A DNA stretch of 64,000 nucleotides from Coprinopsis marcescibilis (lineage: Eukaryota > Basidiomycota > Agaricomycetes > Agaricales > Psathyrellaceae), in the NCBI GenBank assembly GCA_004369085.1, contig ML210163.1, forward strand, positions 62,001 to 126,000. The letters are read 5' to 3'. Positions 47,205-58,162 of this stretch are shown here, one piece after another. The position numbers and the translations under genes are program-made. Under the pieces are notes generated by a model, which was given only the letters and a program-made list of their open reading frames with translations, had not been told where the DNA came from and searched no databases. Each line of letters opens with the position of its first letter. Position 1 is the first letter of the stretch.

Positions 47205-48929
47205 TTATTTTCCGGATGTGTGGACCTTCTGGACGCAGCCGTGTTTCCTTTTTAAATGACGATTGAGCACGAAGTTGCTATATGGGGTGGAATAGTCACA
47301 GCCTTCCTTAGGGCACGTTAAGTGCTTGTTTCTGTGTTGTAGCTGAACGTGGGCGTCCCGTTCGACTTTCAGGCCGGTGAAAGCACACCCTTCCCAGGAA
47401 CATGCATATTCTCTGTTGATAAGAAGGCAATTAGCGTCTTGTGCTGCAGAAACAAAGTGCTACATGTTAACTTACTTGAGTTCTGGATGCGACTTCTCTT
47501 GGCGGGGCTTGTCGTTTTCGGGCGAGACTTCTTTGTCGCATGTTTCAAGCTGCTCCGGAGTCCGCTGAGATTCCAAGCTGTCGTCAATTGTAGTCTAAGT
47601 AAACAGAGACATCAGCGATCGGTAACACAAAAGAGAAGGCATTTGGAACTTACGTGTGCAGTGGACTCATCGTCGTCCATATCAATGCTCATAGCGTCAT
47701 CTTCAGCTTCAGACGTCCCAGTGATGGCGATGTCGCTGGGTTGGCACTCAGGCTCCTTTGGCTTAGGTGTCGCCACACATCGGGGTACACGGAGCTTCGA
47801 GACGTATCCGTGGTTCCTTACTCGGTGGGCAGTCAGATTGCTTTTGTATAAGGTCGCGTAACCACAGTTCTCCTCAGGGCACGGTATGGTTTCGAATGTA
47901 TGCGCTCGGCGAACGTGTGTGTCCAGTTCGCATTTTTGGGAAAAGCGGCAATCACATCCTTGCCAGGTGCACTTTCTGTTAAAATTATGGTAGTTAGCGG
48001 CTAGCTCTACAGATACAAAGAGCGTCAAGTTGACTTACTTGGGCTTTGTATGTACAGCCATGTGGCGGGCCATTGTCATGCTGCGTGGGATCACTTTGTC
48101 GCATAGCTTACATTGCGTTGGGTTCGTGTGTTGCGCCAAGCTGGCGTCGCTCTTAGCAAACAGAAACATAAGTGACAGATGGAAAAAAAAGGAAGATAAT
48201 TGAGAACTTACTATTTTTATTGAGCTGGCTGCGGCGGTACCAGTGATTTGCCCAATAGAAGGCATTGGGTTAGACAATCGGATCGGAATATCTGATAACT
48301 CGGCTATATAGACTGAGCTGTTTGGTGATTCATCAATACTTATAGCATCGTTCTTAACCATGGATACTTCGGTAACTTTGTCGGGCTGGCGCTTAGGCTC
48401 CCTTGTCTTATATGGCCGTGACACTGCAGCTCGGGCTTCCGGGATGTATCCGTGTCGCCTGACGCGATGGCGGGTCAGACTGCTTTCAGATACGCCCGAG
48501 AATTCATGAATGCAGCCTTTTTCAGGGCACGCTAAGGTTTCAAATGTATGTTCTCTGCGAATATGTGATTTCAGGTTCACTTTCTGGGCAACGCGGTAAC
48601 CACATCCTTCCCAGGTGCAGACATAGTCCCTGTTAATAGTATGGTAATTAGCGGCCGGCTCTACAGATTACATAGAAGAGCTTCAGGCTGACTTACTTGG
48701 TATTTGTATGCGTCTTCATGTGGCGGGTTACGTCGGATTCGCGTGACAGCACTGTGTCGCATAACTCACATTGCAATGGGTTCTTGTGCTGCGCCAAGCT
48801 GGCGTTGATCTAAGCGAACAAAAACATAAGCGACCGATGGCAAAAGAAGGAGGACAATTGAAAACCTACTGATTGGTTTGAGCTGGTTGTGGCGGCACGA
48901 ATACCAGTAGCAGTCCTAATGGGAGGCAT
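47205..48929 (-). CDS. C2H2 zinc-finger protein made of two fused gene units, early stop
   Basis: Putative nuclear DNA-binding protein of a local paralogue family. From ATG 48929: a 20-residue first exon (MPPIRTATGIRAATTSSNQ), an intron, then a C-x2-C finger (CELCDTVLSRESDVTRHMKT). Two C-x4-C-x12-H-x4-H fingers follow (CTWEGCGYRVAQ... and CPEKGC...HRVRRHGYIP). The frame then runs into MPSIGQITGTAAASSIKI, a second copy of the family's first exon, followed by the same intron position and a second set of fingers (CKLCDKVIPRS, CTWQGCDC, CPEENCGY). A last pair (CSWEGCAF, CPKEGCDY) ends at TAA 47205-47207. About 450 residues. Beyond the TAA the frame stays open for about 45 codons to a TAG at 47070. 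That stretch matches the tail of the paralogue at 61263-62466, so the TAA looks like a recent truncation. Confidence 0.75.
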
Positions 48930-49519
48930 TGTGTTAGCCAATAGGGGTCTGTATAACTGGTGAGGTGGATGTTCAAGATGAGGCGAAGATGATACTAGGC
49001 TGCAGGTTTCAAGGTTCTCAGAGTACTTATGTGAGACGGGATAGACCAGAGTTGTCACTGGCTGGGTAGAGCTGGGAGCTTTGAAGATTTAGGAGCAGAA
49101 CGAGCCCGGTCTTATAGCGCTTGAACCCCGAGGATTGGTTAGAAGAGCCACCCCAAGGTATGCCACACTGTCCAAGCGTGGCAACGACCCCTTAAGCTCA
49201 ACCATTGAGCAACAAATGAGGAAGGATCTCCGTCTGGAGAACATACCATAACAGGTAACTAAACAGTAGTGAAGGCAACGTGATGGTGACCACTCTGTGA
49301 CTTGGCGCGCAGGCATAAGTGGCACAGTAGTGAGCTGGCCGAAAAGGTCTAAGCACAGACGAAATTTCCAAAAAAAAGAATAAGGTATGAACAACGCCAA
49401 TGTAGAAGAAGTAACTAGTAACTGATAACCGGCTGTGAAGGTCCAAGCACAGACAAAATTTCCAAAAAGAAAAAGTATAAGCGCCCCAGTGCAGAAGTAA
49501 AACTAGCGAGTAACTGGAC
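48930..49519 (-). repeat. Zinc-finger gene promoter segment, inverted copy of 60690-61262
   Basis: Read on the minus strand this matches the plus-strand segment just before the zinc-finger gene at 61263. Shared words include CGTCTGTGCTTGGACCTTC (twice in each, near 49330 and 49440 here), TTATCRGTTACTAGTT, GGCATACC/GTATACCTTG and TTCAAGCGCTATAAGA. It is one arm of a dispersed inverted duplication of about 0.55 kb. Confidence 0.75.
49109..49116 (-). promoter_or_regulatory. TATA box of the fused zinc-finger gene
   Basis: TATAAGAC within TTCAAGCGCTATAAGACCGGGCT (minus strand), 187 bases before the ATG. The same core, with an AACCAATCC box about 25 bases further up, lies before two paralogues (57997 and 61075). 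Confidence 0.6.
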
Positions 49520-50033
49520 ATACCCGCTCCACAGAGACTAGAAGCAAGGTGCGGAAGATTTAGAATGAACACAGCTGAAGCTGGCTCTGAGAAATGAGGG
49601 TGGACTGTGTCAAAGGCTGGTAATACAACGATGAAGCGCCAAAATGAATGATAACGATGATGATACAGGCCTAAGGTGAGACGGTGGCGATAGAGATGGA
49701 AGGAAGCGTACAGGCAACATATGGCGGCCGGTAAATGGTGATACAAGGTAGGACTACTGTGCGAGAAGACTCTGTTTGGGCTTATAAGTCGGATGAATGG
49801 GAGGGCGCTTAAGTCGAAGAGAAGGCGCCTGTTCAATGGCAGAAGGTTGGCTTGAATGTCTGGGCCCGACCTGCGATCAAACTGGTTTGGGCGGAAGGGC
49901 GTGCATAATATCAGAGCTGTTCTGAGCCTCAAAACCATGCCTTCCGATGGCAAAAGAGGGATGACAATGGAAAGCTTACTATCTGGATTGAGCTGGTTGT
50001 GGTGGTACCAGTTACTGGCCGAATAGGAGGCAT
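49520..50033 (-). pseudogene. Zinc-finger gene remnant lacking all fingers
   Basis: From ATG 50033 the minus strand reads MPPIRPVTGTTTTSSIQI, the family's first exon, and then the start of intron 1 (TAAGCTTTCCATTGTCATCC, ...TTTTGCCATCGG). At about 49944 the sequence jumps to AAGGCATGGTTTTGAGGCTC, which matches the 3' flank of the paralogue at 61263-62466 (62490 onward, GCCATGGTTCTGAGACC). Similarity to 62490-62960 then continues to about 49520. All zinc-finger exons are therefore missing through one internal deletion. Confidence 0.75.
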
Positions 50034-50497
50034 TGTGTTAAACAACAAGGGTTTGTACTAGCTGGTAAGTTGACTGTAGAAGTGATTGACTGAACTCGGG
50101 ATTCTCATTCGATGGATTCACTGGGAGCTGTGGCTTTGCGAGGACAAGGCGCATCGGACCTTTGACTTTGGACACGATCGTGATGCCAGCCGCCAGCGCG
50201 CTCCGAAACCAGGAACAGGCCCACTCAACACGTTGAGCGTCACGAAAGAAATCATATTCTCCCTCAAGCATCATAGGGCGCTCAGTGAAACACGCACGGA
50301 ATAATCCAGCTACGACGATACATCACGCGAGCGGTATCCAATGCTCACCGTATTCAGAACGTCGCAGCACGCCCTCAGACTGGCTGATTTAACTCGGGAT
50401 TGACACTGACAGAAAAGGCGAACATCCTGATACACTAACCCGCTACTAACTAGACCGTCCTCTTCCAGACCCAGTATAATCCAGGCTCAGACGAGCG
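50034..50497. other. Flank between the zinc-finger remnant and the AA14 gene
   Basis: The first 100 bases resemble the leader of the zinc-finger family. The rest holds no gene that I can support. Confidence 0.4.
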
Positions 50498-50625
50498 CTA
50501 GCTCGAGTAGAAGATATCATCTTGCGCACCTGAAACGAGCCAACCAGATCAGCTGCCAGCACTCACTCTCAAGGTAACACAATAAGCGCTTACCAGACGG
50601 GAACCCCATCTTCCAATTGTACCCG
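50498..50625 (-). pseudogene. Severed last exons of the second AA14 gene
   Basis: On the minus strand these bases encode YNWKMGFPSG, then a GTAAGC...TTTCAG intron and AQDDIFYSS with TAG at 50498-50500. They match the C-terminus of the intact AA14 copy (YNFKMGFAPG, AQNDIF). They are cut from the rest of the gene by the solo LTR at 50626-51246. Removing the LTR and one copy of the target-site duplication restores a KKPGYNW reading frame. Confidence 0.85.
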
Positions 50626-51246
50626 TGTGGGGATATGAGCCTGGCTGAGCGCAGCCGGCATATCACCTAATACACACTGGATGCCAAGCCTTCCGATCAC
50701 AAACCACGCGACGCGCGCTAAATAAGGCATCGCGACGTGCCTAAACCCTGCACTTACCACTCGTCCACACCAGCACCTTCCGCACAACTACCTGCACCTC
50801 ATGGTCTCTCCCGACCAACAGACAATTTTCTATTTTACAGTATTTGTGTTTTATTTTATAGTATTTGCTCGAACTCTCTGGAGTTCGAGTATAAAAAGCC
50901 GTACCCTAGAAGGAGAACGGCAGGGACTGACCGACTCCCCTTTGTACCTAGTTATCTTTCTCCCTCTCACTCTTTCGAATCTACCACTCTTTTCTCCTAC
51001 CTTCGCGTCTCAGCTTCGATAAGCCCGCTGCACCATCAACATCAACACGAGTTCGGCGTGGTACGTAACATCACCGCTCGTGTCTGACTCGATTCGCACG
51101 GCTTCGATCCTTCGATACGAATCCTCCGACACTTCCTCACACGACTATCCTTCGCTCTTTCTTTCCTTCTGATATCGTCTACGGGTCCACGGACACGCGA
51201 GAGAGCCCTATTTCTTGTTTGATCCTACCAAGTCGGTAGCATCACA
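50626..51246 (+). mobile_element. Solo LTR of a retrotransposon, 621 bp
   Basis: Starts TGTGGGGATATG and ends GTAGCATCACA, so the ends are TGTG...CACA. It is flanked by CCCG at 50622-50625 and 51247-51250 as target-site duplication; ACCCG is also possible if the end is shifted by one base. A TATA box (TATAAAAAG, 50890-50898) and downstream pyrimidine-rich UTR-like DNA are in the + direction, opposite to the host gene. There are no internal retroviral genes, primer-binding site or second LTR next to it, so this is the product of LTR-LTR recombination. Superfamily (Ty3 or Ty1) cannot be told. Confidence 0.85.
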
Positions 51247-52602
51247 CCCGGGCTTCTTCTGCTTTCCGTCACGATCAACTCCATCCACCTCAACGTTGTT
51301 ACCGTCAAGCTGCAAGAAATAAATCATCTACGACGCGTCTGCAGTTCAGAATCCATTTGTCGAAGAGGGAAGAACGTTCGAAGCCGCCACTCACCTGCTT
51401 GGGACCCTTAATGCATTTCGTCAAATCATCTTCGCACCAAACAGGAGGTTGCGCTGGAGAAATGGTTGTCGGAGAGATCGTCAGATCGGGATTCGTTACG
51501 GTACACTTGAAGGCCTGCATGTAGAAATCTGGGCGTCCGCAATCACTGGTAAGCTAAAAAAAAAAAGTCCGTGTCAGAATAAAGTAAAAGACAAAACAGA
51601 GAAAGGTTGGAAGGGATACACACCCATCCCCATGCACAGGTGCATCCTCCAGGTGGGCATTGAGGTAAATTTGGAGCTTGGTAAGTTGACAAGCGCCGGT
51701 AAGGCGTGCTACATATCGAGATTTAAAGGAAGCGTTAATAAATTAACACAGATACGCACTGGTAAAGGACACTAAACACGACCAGGTTCTCTGGCGTAAC
51801 CTGTTCGAAGTCGTTGGCATAGGAGATTGCGAAGGCTGTGCCGGCCGCTTCGAGCTCAGACTTGGTGTGAACTAGAATTATTTCGTTTTATAAGCATTGT
51901 TCAATGACCCGCAAGGAGAGATAAGGCAGCGTACTGTTGGGTTCGAAGATACATCCCTCTTCCGAAATTCCATCTGAAGTTATCTCGTCCTTTCCATTAG
52001 GGTATATTCCGAGGACAGGGTGACCGGAACGCGTAGTGAACGCTCGATTGTTCGCCAATTCCACCGTGAACTCGCCACCAGAAGGACTGTTCAACAAAAA
52101 AAATCGTTAGGCTCTCCAACAGCGCAAATTAAATGAGGGATAGGGAACGCACATCTCAAGGACCTCTCCTGCAGGTGGAGGGAACTGGTCGCACTAGCAC
52201 CGATCATTAGTTAATGGATGGCGCGCAGAAAGAGAGGGCGCAGAAAGAGAGGGCGCGTACACCAGCGTAGTGTTGGAACCACCAGTCACGCCTTGTCAAC
52301 TGTAAAAGAGGTGTAAACACATGAAAAAGGAAGAGCATAACAATCCTTGCATTAAACATAGGCCTGCTGACAATATTAGCGTTGTTGTTATCCACCCCGA
52401 CCTCGTTTCCCTTGCCGCAGTACATGCCTGTTTTACGATGAGAGCGATGAGAGGAAAGTTAGCAAAAGACCATGTAAGTGCACATACCCGGTGCATAAGC
52501 CCCGACATGGCCATGAACAGGCGTCACGGCAAACGCGAAAAGGAGAAGAGGAGCAGCAAGAGCCGAGGACGCTGTTAAGATTGAAGCTGAGACTGGTGAC
52601 AT
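51208..52602 (-). CDS. AA14 lytic polysaccharide monooxygenase, copy 2, C-terminus replaced by LTR sequence
   Basis: Paralogue of the gene at 21216-22603. The ATG at 52602 opens a signal peptide ([15 protein letters not shown]) and the mature N-terminus [22 protein letters not shown], with the copper-binding His first. The other blocks are in frame: [93 protein letters not shown] and [19 protein letters not shown]. After [20 protein letters not shown] the frame crosses into the LTR at 51246. It reads about a dozen foreign residues and stops at TAG 51208-51210. The lost end is about 20 residues (the exons at 50498-50625). The catalytic core is intact, so the truncated protein might still fold, but secretion and activity are uncertain. 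No other break was found. Confidence 0.8.
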
Positions 52603-53232
52603 ACGATTATTGAGCGGGGGAAATCAAGGCAGTAAAGTTTCTGTCCAGTGGCGCACAAGGATATAGACCGAGCGATTGTGGTGAATTTAAATAGGGATTT
52701 GTCATTGTAAAGATGTGGGGACCAGGACGGTGGCTCCCCCAGCGCTAGACTGCCTCGCTATCAGTACCCACGGAACTGGGGAGCTGTAGCGCGAAACATG
52801 CGCTACAACAGACAAGGCATAATCGGTTACTCTGATTACTGCATTCCCGGACGTGTGCAGAGCAGTTTCAATTTACGACCCCGGGACCGACTAGTGGCCA
52901 ACAGACGCATGTTAGTTCTCCGAGTACGGCCGTCTGTCAACGTACGCACCTACAAATCAAACTCGAGATTTTCTGCAGAAAAGAACGGAAAATGGACCAA
53001 AACTTCATTTCACACTGTGCTCGCTGGGAAAGCTGTTGACAACGAGAGGTGGGTGAAGGTTTTGGCTTTGGTATTCAGATGAAGGCTATGTGCCAGAACT
53101 ATCAAGACTTTGTTGGCGTGTCGCATTTTCGGTTAAGGCTTTTCAAGCGAAGAAGAAGAAGAAAATCAGACATCCAACAAAATGCGTTGCACTCGATGAT
53201 CAGACAGAATACTAGATACTTGAGACGGCGTG
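52603..53232. other. Upstream region of AA14 copy 2
   Basis: No gene is seen. TTTAAATAGG at 52687-52696 is a possible TATA-like element for the AA14 gene on the minus strand. Confidence 0.4.
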
Positions 53233-54111
53233 TTACTCCGGATCTGAAACTTCTTTTGGATCTTCCAAGAACTGTTGCATGATCGATTCAAAATCTGAGC
53301 AGCCGAGTTGACCGTGGAAGTTGGGCGATCTGAGATAAGGCTCACCGTTACACGCCCCTTTGACCTTGGATAGGCCAGATATATGCCTGGTCTCGCACTG
53401 TTTCGTGCTCCCAGTGCCAGCTACTATCTTGTTCTGAATGAGAGCCTAGATATATGCGCGTAAATCGTCAATTCCAGAACTCAGGTTAACATACTTACCT
53501 CCATGTGCTGATGTTCCTTTAGAATGGCTGACCACAGATGGTATATGCGGTCTTCAGATGCCGCATATTCCAAAAGGAATTTGGAGTATATCTCCTCCAT
53601 GGACTCGGCCGCAGATCGGACCTCGCCGGCGCATTGCGAGAGCTAGATGATGCATCCTCGTCAGCGACGGCGTGTACTTTGAACAGTGCAGAGCAAAGGT
53701 ATGTTACCGCTTCGTTCAGCTTCGTTGACGCGCCATCGAGGAACTTTTTGTCACGTTCCTGTCGTTTCTTCTCTCTCGCGACTGTGTACATTTTCGTTAA
53801 CCCCGTCTCGATTGCAGGGCCTTGAAAGAGCTTACCAGCGAGACGCTCAGCCAGCACCTTTTCGAGCCTGTTTCAAGACAGAAGAGCAGAGCTTAGACAC
53901 TATGTCGCAACCCCCGTGGTTGTATACGCTCGGGTCGTAGGTTGTCTGCGCCCTGTGTTGCCTGCGCGCCCGGTGCGCGTGGCGGTCGAGTCTCGACTCA
54001 CAAATGGTCATCACTCCCTGCCGATGATTGCTGCGAGTTTTGCATGAAGTCAAAATCCTCATCTCCATTGTCGTCCACAGTGAATGCAGGTTTTTTCTGT
54101 CGAGGAGGCAT
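53233..54111 (-). CDS. Small protein of unknown function, coiled-coil-like
   Basis: I do not recognise the family. The ATG at 54111 starts MPPRQKKPAFTVDDNGDEDF and DFMQNSQQSSAGSDDHL, an acidic disordered leader. After an intron with GTGAGT...GAAACAG ends come LEKVLAERLAG and a helical, charged stretch (YTVAREKKRQERDKKFLDG), although an in-frame GTAAGC makes that junction uncertain. A further exon (about 53640-53520) gives CAGEVRSAAESMEEIYSKFL and EYAASEDRIYHLWSAILKEH, clearly helical and probably coiled coil. The last exon ends FESIMQQFLEDPKEVSDPE at TAA 53233-53235. Total near 190-220 residues. No signal peptide or membrane span. It could be a small subunit of a nuclear complex, but that is a guess. 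Confidence 0.6.
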
Positions 54112-54577
54112 GATGCTAACGATGATGTACCAATGAAAGGATCGGCAAGGAATTTCAAGCCACTTTTGGTCTTTGAATCAGCAACCGTGAGACCATTTCG
54201 GCAGATCCCGAGGAGTTCGAACCCCTTGGATGCCACCTGTTTTTAATGTAAAACCAAGAGTAAAGTATAAACTCTCGAGGATGATCAGGTTTTATATCTC
54301 CCTGATAAGTATGCAAGCATCTACAGGTGATCAAGATATGAATATGAATGTTGAAAGAATGTGATCCTGACTACCATCACCGATTCCAAGAGCTTCCAAG
54401 TCGGGATCTATCATGGCTTGTGCTCGGCCCATTGACACCGGGCATAGCCCCCGTTAACTGAGTATCATAACGTTGTCTGCCATGCCTGTTATTCCTGAAC
54501 CACCACATTGGAAGTCAACTTCCCCACTCTCTTTTCCGTTTTTGTTTTGAGCGTAGAGCGCTCCGGTCTTTAACTGA
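54112..54577. other. Divergent promoter region, unknown gene and protease
   Basis: 466 bases between two divergent starts. CCGATTCCAAGAGC and a CATTGACACC...CCGTTAACTG stretch are present, but no clear TATA box. Nothing else is seen. Confidence 0.4.
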
Positions 54578-57065
54578 ATGACTCAAGAACACCTTAACCG
54601 ACGCAGAGGCCTGGGGCCTTTCCAGGCGCTTACAGCAACAATTGTCCTCGCATTACTGGTCCAACACGTCTTCGCACTTCCTTCCGCAATTTCATCCCCG
54701 GACGATTCAGATGCTGGAAGCACTGGAAGAAGCGGATATGACATTCCTATTCAGTCAATGAAGATTCCGAGAAGGTTGGCGAGGAGAGGAGATGTTAGCG
54801 GTTCAATTGGGTTGGGCAACGCAGCGGATTTGTGAGTTTCTTTTGGCTGCTCTCTCCCACATCTAATGGGATCTATGAAGGCTTTATACGATACCAATAC
54901 GGATAGGCGATACTGTAAGCGCACTGCACCTCGGTGAGCCAAGCAGCAGTTCGCTCAAAATCGCCTACTCACGATCTCACAGACACGGGCTCGAGCGACA
55001 TGTGGATCGCATCGGACTCTTGTGTAACCAACGCCTGCGAAGGTGAACGCAATTTCAATCCATATCCCATTTCAGCCCTACGTTCCACCGGCGCCGATGT
55101 CCAAATGTTCTATGGCGACTCAACAACGGGTACCTTCGCCACCGGCGTAGTTGGGCTGGACACCGCGGCTGTCGCTGGAATTGCGATGGTCGACCAACCG
55201 TTTGGCCTCATCAACGACACTTCCAACCTTGTAGTAATGTTTGGGACTGCCGGGATCTTTGGGCTGGGTTTCCCTAGCGGGAGGTGGGTTCTGGTTCTTG
55301 TCTTCTTGTCTTGTCGTTAACCTCTCGACGTGATCTTAATTTGGTTTCGTGTCCAGCAAAGTCCAGCAAGCTTTGACAATACAACAAGTACGGGATGCCC
55401 GCCTATTGCAAGGGGGACTCATACTGAACCGCTTACTCTTACATCTTACAGTCAGGCTCAATATTCCCAACGGACAGTTTTATCGAATCAACTTACACCG
55501 ATGGCCCCTTGCTGTCCCGGATATCCATGACCAACCAACTTGAAATGCCCATGTTCACCGTACGTACACTGAAAGGTCCTGTCGAATATCAGATGTCACA
55601 CTGGACTAACGTTTCCCTAACCCTTTTCAGGTTACTCTCCAACGTAACACGATCGACATCGCAGGAGAGGGTCTCCTGACAGTCGGAAAGCTTCCGAATG
55701 GGATCGACAACTCTACGCTGACGTGGGTCCCGCTACGACTGTACAACTCAAGTGAGGGAGGTATGAGACCCCCAACATTTGCGCCGAACGAGGTTTACCC
55801 ATTGTACGTCCTCTCATGCACATTCCAACCTACAATTGAGTGACGCGTCTCTCGTGTAGCCGCTGGGAGATAGACATCGACGCCGTATACCTTGACGGTC
55901 AGAGAATTGCCGACTCAGCAATCGAACCCACAAACGGCATCGGAGCAACGAGGGTCTCTGCCCTCCTCGACACGGTATGGTGAATTATCCATTATGCTAC
56001 AAACACTCCTCAGCTGCGTGCATATAGGGCAATTCGATCCTCCGTGGTCCAGAGGACGTAGTCGATAACATCCTTTCAACTGTTTCCTCGCGATACGACC
56101 CAGACTCTCAAAACCCATCCGCATTCTTCCCGTGTAACATCCCCCATACACTTACATTCGAGATTGGTGGCAGGGTGAGTGTTCGTTTTGAATCTCTGAC
56201 TTCCTTCATCCCATCCTTCCCATGAATCTCGCCATCCAATGCGTCATGCAGGTCCTTCCTGTTGAGATGCTTTACCACCCGTTCCGCTCTATATATTTAG
56301 GATGCTGATTCAATTCATCTCCTTCTCCTTCTCGTGTTAATCAGATGTTTCCAATCGACCCAAGAGACTTTATTGGCGAGGTCGACGGATCTGATGCCCT
56401 TGAATGTGTGGCAGATAACATCGTTCCGACCGACCCGCCGAACATCGGTGCACTGTTCAGATGGAGTCTCGGCACGCCTTTCTTCAGATCGTGAGTTCAT
56501 CTCCCTTCACTCAATGTTCTTCGCCCTCCCATCTCTCTACTCCTCTTTCAATACTTTGGCCTCGCATTAACACCGTTTCCGCCTCTCTCACGATTTTATT
56601 ACTACGACCGTATGCTGATGCACTGCTTTTGTGTGCGACAGAAACCTCGTAGCGTTCCACTATGGCAACCTCACCCACCCATCAGAAGACCCACCAAGGA
56701 TTGGGATCCTCTCTCTCGTCCCTGAGAATGCGGATGAGGTTTACTTGCAGGCTGTACAGGACGCAAGGAACAACAATGGCGACTTTGAAGGTGCGTAACC
56801 ATGCCACAGTCCATACAGAATTCTGCCTGACAGGCGTTTTGCACCAACAGAAACGTTCCATCCGGCACCCACAGCCCAAGTCGCAACCCAAAACGCACTC
56901 ACAATCTCCCAAGTTGCGCCCTCCTTCACCCTCACCCTTACCGGCCCCAATAATCCACAAGGCACTGGCGGTCGTCGAAATTCCGCGTCTGGATTCATGA
57001 AAACGTGGGCAGTGCGCGGCATGCTTGTACCGTCGCTGATCGTTGCTGCATCGCTACCCCTTTGA
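54578..57065 (+). CDS. Secreted pepsin-like aspartic protease (family A1)
   Basis: Extracellular acid endopeptidase. The ATG at 54578 gives MTQEHLNRRRGLGPFQALTA and a hydrophobic signal (TIVLALLVQHVFA), then a propeptide ending near LARRGDVSG. The mature start LYTIPIRIGD leads through short introns to HLDTGSSDMWIASDSC, the first active-site Asp; the flap follows (FYGDSTTGTFATG). The second Asp is in VSALLDTGNSILRGPEDVV. Near the end the frame passes FRSNLVAFHYGN, a disordered linker, and stops at TGA 57063-57065 after GMLVPSLIVAASLPL. That hydrophobic tail behind small residues suggests a GPI-anchor signal. About 540 residues in roughly twelve exons. Gene order gives no hint of substrate. Confidence 0.87.
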
Positions 57066-58162
57066 GAGACTCCCATTTAGAGCGAGATGATGTAAATATG
57101 CTGTGTCTACACTTTGGATGGCTCAGAACCCTTGTTTGGATTATATATATATGTATCTATGTGATTTAATGGACATTTTTGTTACACATCACCCTCACTC
57201 GCTCTTATGCCTGGCATCTCTGCATGAAGCTTGGACCTTGTTGGGACAGTTCTAGGCTTCAGCTGGCTTGGCATCAAATAAGTATTGGCGATTGGCACTT
57301 AGTTTCCAACTTGCCAACACTGAAAGTTGAAACTGAAGTTGAATTGCTTGAAGCTCTGTCCATTAAACGATAGATCAATGGCTGTCACCACCCGCTGAGA
57401 GAGGGACGTGCTATCCTGAGCCAGACAAATACTTACTACTGCTGATAACTCAAACTTCAATGTATGATCTACGATTCAGACTACCAGTTACCAGAAAATA
57501 AAAGTCTTACAGTGGCGACGACAAGGTGTAGCATCGAAGCATGAGCGAATTGGACTTATACACGCACTCCACTCGGTAGCACAGTGGATTACAAGTTTGA
57601 TGCGCCTCGTCAAGTTCAAAATAACCCTCAATTCAAGTTGTACATTTGCAGTTCAGGTCGATGAAGCCTCAAAGCAAAGACTTTCGGCAGGTAAATCCAT
57701 TAAATCCATGTATACCTTTTCTGGCAATAATTTGCATGCTTAGACCAGGCAGCGTCGTCACAGCATCTCATGGCCACAGAGGGCGCCGTTAGTCCCAAAA
57801 CAGCCATCGCCCGCTCTTTTTGTTGCCTAGTATGGTATGTTTTCTAAAATACGGGTCAAAACCAATCCTAGAGATTCTGCCTCTTTTGTTAATTCTTCAG
57901 AAATCCCGCCGAATTTGGGAGCCCTTCGTTGTGCTTGCCCAAATATAGTAGAAATCGATGTGGCTCCTCCAACCAATCCACCGCTTTTTTAACCGCTATA
58001 AGAGAGGGGCTTTTTCGTGCTCTAAGATCCTATAAATTCCGCCCCCAGCCCACTCTGCCTCCCACAAATACTCTGAGAGCCTAGCAGCTTTCAACCTTTC
58101 ATCTCTAGTTCAGCTTTTACAACCAACTCACCAGCTTTTAAAAAAACTTGCTGTCTAACGCG
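57066..58162. other. Upstream region of zinc-finger gene A
   Basis: About 1.1 kb with no gene. The last 350 bases are similar to the promoters at 60920-61262 and 48930-49300 (minus). CACTCGGTAGCACAGTGGATTAC at 57579-57601 is only D-arm-like; no tRNA folds. Confidence 0.5.
57997..58004 (+). promoter_or_regulatory. TATA box of zinc-finger gene A
   Basis: TATAAGAG in ACCGCTATAAGAGAGGGGCT, 166 bases before the ATG at 58163, with AACCAATCC (57971-57979) upstream. It is shared with the paralogues. Confidence 0.6.

Noticed and set aside
50737..51087. Open frame of 116 codons on the plus strand near the AA14 gene
   Set aside because: Lies wholly inside the solo LTR and shows no protein family features.
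51208..51246. Reading of the LTR-encoded tail as the natural AA14 C-terminus
   Set aside because: The true homologous C-terminal exons are present at 50498-50625, and the junction coincides with the LTR end and target-site duplication.
57575..57640. tRNA-like D-arm (GGTAGCACAGTGGATTAC)
   Set aside because: The following bases do not fold into anticodon and T arms; GTTCAAAAT has no flanking stem.
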